A program made the translations under genes and the position numbers. The notes below the pieces were generated by a model. That model did no database searches, was not told the origin of the DNA, and saw only the letters and a list, made by a program, of their open reading frames with translations. This document shows, piece by piece, positions 34,372 to 39,433 of a DNA stretch of 39,433 nt. Source of the DNA: Eubacterium sp. CAG:248 (GTDB lineage Bacteria; Bacillota; Clostridia; Lachnospirales; Lachnospiraceae). The first letter of the stretch is position 1. Each line of letters begins with the position of its first letter. The stretch spans positions 1-39,433 of the forward strand of contig FR886226.1 of assembly GCA_000436475.1 (NCBI GenBank), written 5' to 3'.

Positions 34372-35538
34372 TTAAATCAACCCAGCAATTTTGAATATAT
34401 CATTTAACCTGACCTTATAATTGTGGAATTCTTTAACTTTATTGTAACCATTTAGCGCGATAGCCTTACGTTCATCTTCGTGCTTTATGTAGTAATCACA
34501 TTTTCTGATAAGGTCATCAATTGATTCGTAATATACAAAGTCCTTATCAGGTGTGAAGTATTCAAGGAAATCTGCCTGATAATTAGTGAGTAGAAATCCA
34601 CCGGCACCCATAATATCCATACAGCGGAGCGGAATACCTGATTTAATGCTTCTCAGAGTGATATTCAGGTTGATTTTGCTGCATTTGAATACATAAGGCA
34701 TATTGTCGTAGAAATCAATAGGTCCTTTGTTAATCACATCAGGAAGCTCTGGAGTTGGGTTGTGTGTATAAAGTTTGGTTGTAAAATGGTCAGATACAGC
34801 CTTTAATATCTCAAAGCGTTCATTCTGTGTGACCTTTCTTGCAAGAAAATAATTCGCATATACATAAGAAGGAGTTTCAATGCCATCTTTATTAGGTGTG
34901 TAAGGTGTTATTTCCTGTATGGCTTTAATTATGTCAGGAGAAAGTACATCTTCAAGGAAATTAGCACCATATATATGCTGTTGTGCATTTATTACAGCAT
35001 CGAGGTAGCCCTTAACATATGGAGATATATTCTCTAGTCTTTCATAGAAATTGCCTTTTTCGTTGTACATAGAGCCGACAAATGATACATCACTGTCAAA
35101 TACCTGATGAACCCTGGTGTTCATTGGCATACGGTCAAGACGTGCAGTGTTGACAGCAAGAGGCATATAATATACTGTATTTATTCCCCCATTCTTAAGC
35201 TGTAGATATTGTTCACTGTCGAATAAGAATATGTAATTGCAGGGGTTGGTTATAGTGTATGAATACAGTGTAAGAAGCGGGCTGTCGTATATCCATGATA
35301 TGTATGGAATGTTGTGGCGGTTGCAGTTAGTAGATACGGCGGCACTGTAATTAAAGCTGAATACGGCATCGTAGTGCTGTCCTGTAATCTGTTCTTCAAA
35401 AAGCTTATCAAACTCTTCGCTTGCTCTTTCCAGAAAAAGTGGTGTTGATACAACTGTTAATTCATGCCCCATCTCAGTAAGGGCTTCTTTAATATCTTCA
35501 ACACCAAAGTGGTGGTTCTCAAATTCAAGAATTCTCAT
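34372..35538 (-). CDS. CgeB-type glycosyltransferase (class A)
   Basis: GT-B type glycosyltransferase of 388 aa, soluble. It has MRILEFENHHFG, AVFSFNYSAAVSTNC, YISWIYDSPLLTLYS, NYIFLFDSEQYL and SDVSFVGSMYNE in the first half. The second half has KINLNITLRSIKSGIPLRCMDIMGAGGFLLTNYQADF and YYIKHEDERKAIALNG. It belongs to the same class as those encoded at 52, 31176 and 35910. GAGG lies 7 bases before the ATG on the minus strand. It converges with the gene at 32503 (15-base gap, no hairpin seen) and diverges from the gene at 35910. Confidence 0.88.
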   Translation of the reverse strand: MRILEFENHHFGVEDIKEALTEMGHELTVVSTPLFLERASEEFDKLFEEQITGQHYDAVFSFNYSAAVSTNCNRHNIPYISWIYDSPLLTLYSYTITNPCNYIFLFDSEQYLQLKNGGINTVYYMPLAVNTARLDRMPMNTRVHQVFDSDVSFVGSMYNEKGNFYERLENISPYVKGYLDAVINAQQHIYGANFLEDVLSPDIIKAIQEITPYTPNKDGIETPSYVYANYFLARKVTQNERFEILKAVSDHFTTKLYTHNPTPELPDVINKGPIDFYDNMPYVFKCSKINLNITLRSIKSGIPLRCMDIMGAGGFLLTNYQADFLEYFTPDKDFVYYESIDDLIRKCDYYIKHEDERKAIALNGYNKVKEFHNYKVRLNDIFKIAGLI

Positions 35539-35909
35539 AGTATTCCTCGTATTATTTTTATTTTATCTCTGATATTATATCATAAATTTTGTGCAGTTTT
35601 TCAGCGAATATAAAGTTTCGTAAGGAACTTTTAAGATGAGCACATTAGTGCTCATTATAATCATAAATTAAATATATGTTTAATTTATGATTATATCAGT
35701 ATAAGATGGAGTAAAGATTTTGTGCGTTGGATTCATAGTGATTGTTTACGTAACTGGTATTCCATTGTATTATAATTCAGTAAGGTTTTGCCATGAGAAT
35801 GTTATGAGAATATCATAAGAATGTAACAGGTGTCATAGACAGATGCCAGATGAAAAATGTACAATACTATATGATGGTATACAATAGAAGCAAAGAGGGT
35901 GATAGGAAC
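35539..35909. other. Divergent intergenic region with tandem inverted repeats
   Basis: These 371 bases separate two divergent class A CgeB-type genes and contain no convincing gene. On the minus strand TATAAT (plus positions 35573-35578) is a good -10 for the leftward gene. On the plus strand TATAAT at 35771-35776 is a possible -10 for the rightward gene, without a good -35. Two adjacent inverted repeats (35636-35655 and 35656-35695) lie between them. Confidence 0.6.
35636..35695. repeat. Two adjacent perfect inverted repeats
   Basis: ATGAGCAC (35636-35643) and GTGCTCAT (35648-35655) form an 8-bp stem with a 4-base loop. Directly after it, arms 35656-35672 and 35679-35695 form a perfect 17-bp stem with a 6-base loop. 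Both lie in a divergent promoter region. They may be operators, back-to-back terminators blocking read-through, or a small repeat element. Confidence 0.75.
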
Positions 35910-37220
35910 ATGAATATATTATTTTTCCAATGGTTCGCATTCATGCAGAAGGGCATAGAGAATGCATTAAAGAAGATGAATGTAAGCTATGATGTGTTTT
36001 ACTATGACATGAAAGACTGGGATAATGATGGTGAGCTTGAGAGAAAGCTGTCTGACTATCTTAAGAATAGTAATGTTACGTATGATGCTGTGTTTTCAGT
36101 GAATTTTATTCCTATGGTTTCGGATGTATGCTGTAGATTAGTGTCTGAGTTTAATACAGATAGATACAGGAAGCTTAAGTACATATCATGGGTATATGAC
36201 TGCCCTGTCAATATAAGAAGGACAGCTGCGTTAAAGAATGACTGCAATATCATATATTTTTTTGACAGAATCCAGGCTGAAAGCTATGCAAAGCAGGGAG
36301 TAAGAGGTGCTGGGCATATGCCACTTGCTGTTGATACTGATATCTTTGCCGGGGTTATTAATAATGCATTTGGTAATGTTGTGAACAATGTTACAAACAA
36401 TGTTGGAAATTCTTGTATTAGTGATGTGGCTGTTAATGAACGGGCTGAGTTTAAAGACACAGGCATTTTGCAGGAAAGTATATTATGTAATAACAACGTT
36501 TTACCGACTTATGCATGTGATGTTGCATTTGTAGGCAAGCTTTACAGGTCGGATTATCAGTATATAAGCAAGTATCAGGATGAGTATACAAGGGGCTATC
36601 TTGAAGGTATAGTATCTACACAGGAGAAGATATATGGGGGATATATTATAGATGATTGTGTGAATGATAATATTATGAAATGTATCAATGATAACTTTGC
36701 GAAAGTATCAGGTGGAACTTATTCTGTTATTAAGCCGGAGGTTACTTATGCGCTTGCAACTGAGGTTACGGGGAGAGAGCGTTATAAGGCACTTGCGCTG
36801 CTGCAGAACAGGTGCAGGGTTAATCTTTATTCAACTGATAAGGATGACAGGCTGTCAGGACTTAACCAGTGTGGTCCGGTGGATTATTATAATCAGATGC
36901 CGCTTGCTTTTAATCAGGCAAAGATTAACCTAAATATATCTTTAAAGATTATACAGTCAGGGATTCCGTTAAGGGTGTTTGATGTTTTGGGCTGTGGAGG
37001 CTTTCTTATAACGAATTACCAGCAGGAGATAGCAGAGAACTTTGAGGATGGAAGGGAACTTGTAATATATGAGGATATTCCTGATCTTATTGCAAAGGTG
37101 GATTATTATCTGTCACATGATGATGAGCGCCTAAGGATAGCGAGCAATGGATATGAAAAGGTAAAGAGTGAATGTACATTTGAAAAAAGAATGAATAAAA
37201 TTTTGTCAGGAATGTTATAA
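35910..37220 (+). CDS. CgeB-type glycosyltransferase (class A) with repeat insertion
   Basis: GT-B type glycosyltransferase of about 436 aa from ATG 35910, which is preceded by AGAGGG at 35894-35899. An in-frame ATG at 35850 would add 20 residues unlike the relatives. It has MNILFFQWFAFMQKG, VFSVNFIPMVSDVC, YISWVYDCPVNIR, CDVAFVGKLYRSD, then KINLNISLKIIQSGIPLRVFDVLGCGGFLITNYQ and YYLSHDDERLRIASNG. Compared with its paralogues it carries about 40 extra residues after DTDIFAG. The insert is Asn/Val-rich (NAFGNVVNNVTNNVGN) and is encoded by a 12-base tandem repeat. It looks like the last glycosyltransferase of the locus. Confidence 0.87.
   Translation: MNILFFQWFAFMQKGIENALKKMNVSYDVFYYDMKDWDNDGELERKLSDYLKNSNVTYDAVFSVNFIPMVSDVCCRLVSEFNTDRYRKLKYISWVYDCPVNIRRTAALKNDCNIIYFFDRIQAESYAKQGVRGAGHMPLAVDTDIFAGVINNAFGNVVNNVTNNVGNSCISDVAVNERAEFKDTGILQESILCNNNVLPTYACDVAFVGKLYRSDYQYISKYQDEYTRGYLEGIVSTQEKIYGGYIIDDCVNDNIMKCINDNFAKVSGGTYSVIKPEVTYALATEVTGRERYKALALLQNRCRVNLYSTDKDDRLSGLNQCGPVDYYNQMPLAFNQAKINLNISLKIIQSGIPLRVFDVLGCGGFLITNYQQEIAENFEDGRELVIYEDIPDLIAKVDYYLSHDDERLRIASNGYEKVKSECTFEKRMNKILSGML
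36372..36407 (+). repeat. In-frame 12-base tandem repeat (3 copies)
   Basis: Three imperfect 12-base units (GGTAATGTTGTG, AACAATGTTACA, AACAATGTTGGA) encode GNVV, NNVT and NNVG. They sit in an insertion that the paralogous CgeB-type proteins lack. They keep the reading frame. Confidence 0.7.
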
Positions 37221-37302
37221 TTATGCTTGTATAAAATCATTGATTAACTTACAATAAAGGCATATAAGTAATATCATAAAGCCAGATTATGAGAATTTAG
37301 TA

Positions 37303-38748
37303 ATGCATATTGAGAAAGATTATAAGAGGCAGGTTGTACAGATTATGGAAAAGCTTAATTCATTTTATAAAATGCTTAAAAATAATGCAGAGAAATATCC
37401 TAACAAGGAAGCTATAATATATGATACTATGACTATTTCATATAGCAAGCTTTTTGAGGATGTATGTAAGAAAGCACTTCACCTTAAGAAATTTACAGGA
37501 AACCGTATTGCATTATATGGACCTTCATCATACAGGTGGATTGTTAATATGTTTGGTATAATACTTGCTGGTAAGGATGTTATGCTTGTTGATTTCTTTC
37601 TGCCACAGAATACCCGCAACGATATACTTAAAAAGGTCGGGGTTGACTATGTACTTACATCTACGAATCAGTATATTCTTGCAGATAGTAACGCGATTAT
37701 GATACCGGATGCCGAAAAGGATGATGTGGAAGGCTTTGTGTATGATGAGGATTCGGCTGTGGAGGGCAATATACTTATGCTTACGGCTGTTCCACAGGAG
37801 TGTGATAAAGCAGTAGTCCTTACTGTATCTAATATTTTTAATACTATCAATGAGATTAATGAGTTCTGCTTATGCGAAGAGAATGATAAGGTTCTGGCAC
37901 AGATAGCACTTCATCATATATTTGGTTATATATATAGTCTTATATGGCCGTTGCATAATGGTGCGTGTGTGTGCATAGGAAGAGGCTTAAGGCATATAGA
38001 TGCGGACACATATTATTATAATCCTACAATTCTTCCTGGTTCACCATCTATGATAGATTATTTAAAGAGAATCAAAGCATTTAACAACGATTTAAGGACG
38101 GTTATTATCGGTGGTGCCAGCTGTCCGTTCAGGCTTTTTGAGGCTTTAAGTGACAGGGACTTAAAGATATATAATGTATATGGCATGACAGAAACATCTG
38201 GCTGTATAGGAATAAATGATACAATGGACGGTACTTATAAGCTGTTTGGTGAAACGCAGGTTACAATCGCAGCTGATGGTGAGATTCTTGTCAGCGGAGA
38301 TTGTGTCATGAAGGGTTATGATAAGGATGAAGCTTATACAGCACGTGTACTAAAGGATGGTGTGTATCATACAGGCGATCTTGGAAGGATTAACGAGAAG
38401 GGACGTCTTGTGCTTCTTAAGCGTAACCCTGAGATTATTCTTCTTCCAACAGGTGAGAAGATAAGCCGTACTGTTACAATAAGGGAAATCACAGCACTTG
38501 ATGGTGTTTCAGAAAGTTATGTAACCTTGTATAATGATAAACTCACAGCATTGATAGTACCTATAGATAAGGAAGCAAGGATAGACCGTTTTGTAAGGCT
38601 TATCAACAGATATAATGAAAGAAAGGGATTCCGCTGGGAGATACAGAAGGTTAAGCTTATAAAGGAGCCGTTGCCAAGACTTGATAATGGAGATATAGAT
38701 CAGGATGCTGTTGATGATTTAATGGTTGATCTGACAGATGTTGGATAG
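37303..38748 (+). CDS. AMP-binding (ANL superfamily) protein with degenerate catalytic motifs
   Basis: ANL-superfamily adenylate-forming enzyme relative, 481 aa. The N-terminus (FYKMLKNNAEKYPNKEAIIY), the A5 block YGMTETSG (293-300), the A7 block YHTGDLGR (355-362) and KRNPEIILLPTGEKIS are preserved. The P-loop (usually TSGTTGxPKG) reads TAVPQECDKA (161-170), and the C-terminal catalytic Lys region reads PRLDNGDIDQ, apparently with Asp in place of Lys. Either the activity is lost and the protein binds or regulates, or the chemistry is unusual. The start is uncertain: ATG 37303 has a weak ribosome-binding site, and ATG 37345 follows AGAGG by 14 bases. It is moderately separated from the upstream glycosyltransferase. 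An acyl substrate for glycan decoration is possible but unproven. Confidence 0.8.
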   Translation: MHIEKDYKRQVVQIMEKLNSFYKMLKNNAEKYPNKEAIIYDTMTISYSKLFEDVCKKALHLKKFTGNRIALYGPSSYRWIVNMFGIILAGKDVMLVDFFLPQNTRNDILKKVGVDYVLTSTNQYILADSNAIMIPDAEKDDVEGFVYDEDSAVEGNILMLTAVPQECDKAVVLTVSNIFNTINEINEFCLCEENDKVLAQIALHHIFGYIYSLIWPLHNGACVCIGRGLRHIDADTYYYNPTILPGSPSMIDYLKRIKAFNNDLRTVIIGGASCPFRLFEALSDRDLKIYNVYGMTETSGCIGINDTMDGTYKLFGETQVTIAADGEILVSGDCVMKGYDKDEAYTARVLKDGVYHTGDLGRINEKGRLVLLKRNPEIILLPTGEKISRTVTIREITALDGVSESYVTLYNDKLTALIVPIDKEARIDRFVRLINRYNERKGFRWEIQKVKLIKEPLPRLDNGDIDQDAVDDLMVDLTDVG

Positions 38749-38795
38749 AAAGTTCATGGATAAAGGGTGAAAGGGTGATATCTGGTATGCCGGGG

Positions 38796-38822
38796 TTAAG
38801 AATGACTGGCGTGTGCCGATAT
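38796..38822 (+). promoter_or_regulatory. Candidate sigma-28 (flagellar) promoter
   Basis: GCCGATAT at 38815-38822 matches seven of the eight bases of the sigma-28 -10 consensus (GCCGATAA). TTAAG at 38796-38800 lies at about the spacing expected for the TAAA -35 element. It is about 76 bases upstream of the start at 38899. If real, it would tie the locus to motility genes. Confidence 0.4.
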
Positions 38823-38898
38823 ATTTATCGTGTATTATGAACCGATAGTAAACATGATGGTATAATAATATTATTATTAGAATGAGAGGTAGTATATC

Positions 38899-39261
38899 AT
38901 GGAGGATATAAGAAGTAAGCAGTTAGAGGTGTTAGGAGAAGCTAAGGATTATTGCATGAAGGTGCTTCACAGTATAGATACTGTTATTCCTGAGCTTAAA
39001 GGTGCTAAGAAGGATGATACAGATGAGTATCTTAGAATGACAGTAGATGCGGTTAACAACACATTAGAGATGTATAACGCAACACGCACGCTTGTAAAGA
39101 AATACTCAGATATAGATGAAACAGAGGTAAATAAAGCGGTTGGGAAGCTTGGAGCTGCACTTAAGGGCAGTGTTGATAAAGATAAGGCAGCAGCACTTGA
39201 AGATATAAAGGACTTCATAAGGGCTTATGGGGAGGCAGCAAAGAATATTACAGAAGCATAG
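38899..39261 (+). CDS. Small helical protein of unknown function
   Basis: A 120-aa protein, almost entirely charged and predicted helical, with no signal peptide, membrane segment or cysteine cluster beyond one Cys. It opens MEDIRSKQLEVLGEAKDY and contains DEYLRMTVDAVNNTLEMY and VNKAVGKLGAALKGSVDKD. I do not recognise the family. Size and helix content would fit a small chaperone or adaptor, and the upstream sigma-28-like promoter hints at a motility link, but neither is shown. AGAGG lies about 9 bases before the ATG. The 172 bases after it to the window end contain no gene that I can support. Confidence 0.75.
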   Translation: MEDIRSKQLEVLGEAKDYCMKVLHSIDTVIPELKGAKKDDTDEYLRMTVDAVNNTLEMYNATRTLVKKYSDIDETEVNKAVGKLGAALKGSVDKDKAAALEDIKDFIRAYGEAAKNITEA

Positions 39262-39433
39262 ATACATTTATTTGTAAGTATTGTTGTTTAATTGAATATT
39301 AGTTGGTGACGAACGGACGACAAATATAAGCTACAGGCAGTCCTGCACACTATGTTCAATGCCAGAAGCTTTGATTGGATATTTCTAAGTCTTTCCATGT
39401 AAACTATGGTAACTGACGCTACCGCTCAGACGC

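Noticed and set aside
35636..35695. Inverted repeats as part of a CRISPR array
   Set aside because: Only one copy of each stem, no repeat-spacer periodicity and no cas genes.

Overview
The window is AT-rich Gram-positive DNA with strong AAGGAGG-type ribosome-binding sites and no rRNA, tRNA, CRISPR array or recognisable transposase. Gene content and style (CgeB-type and SunS-like glycosyltransferases, LicD arrays, an AAA/PD-(D/E)XK protein of a type often found in many copies) suggest an anaerobic Firmicute, most likely a motile member of the Lachnospiraceae. That placement is inference; no marker gene is present.

Layout. (1) 0-5.6 kb: glycosyltransferases, namely a CgeB-type enzyme, a GT2-TPR protein, a GT2 on the minus strand, a DUF4422-type protein and another GT2. 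(2) 5.6-20.9 kb: a very AT-rich, one-direction core of phospho-alcohol genes. It holds seven LicD-family phosphotransferase genes (one interrupted by an amber codon), a cytidylyltransferase/Gfo-Idh-MocA oxidoreductase fusion, a LicC-like/choline-kinase-like fusion, an IspD/TarI-like protein, a CDP-glycerol glycerophosphotransferase-like protein, a class V aminotransferase and two tandem FemAB-like acyltransferases. (3) 20.9-24.9 kb: DUF6492-like, GT8, CgeB-type and GT2 enzymes, apparently continuing the same transcription unit. (4) 24.9-28.3 kb: a decayed accessory patch with a truncated AAA-ATPase remnant, a frameshifted membrane-anchored protein, palindromes and a minus-strand GT8. (5) 28.3-37.2 kb: five more CgeB-type glycosyltransferases in both orientations and a full-length AAA/PD-(D/E)XK protein. 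(6) 37.3-39.3 kb: an acyl-CoA-synthetase-like protein with a degenerate nucleotide loop, and a small helical protein preceded by a sigma-28-like promoter.

How the parts may work together (inference). The three cytidylyltransferase modules would make different CDP-activated alcohols or polyols, and the LicD and CDP-glycerol-transferase-like enzymes would transfer the phospho-alcohols onto sugars placed by the many glycosyltransferases. The FemAB-like and aminotransferase genes would add amino or acyl groups. There is no flippase, polymerase, ABC exporter or membrane-bound initiating sugar transferase, and almost every protein looks soluble. This fits cytoplasmic glycosylation of a protein such as flagellin better than a capsule or teichoic acid. 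Signs of variation include an 8-G tract inside one FemAB-like gene, a single amber codon in a LicD active site, a frameshift in an A-rich tract, tandem duplications and in-gene tandem repeats.
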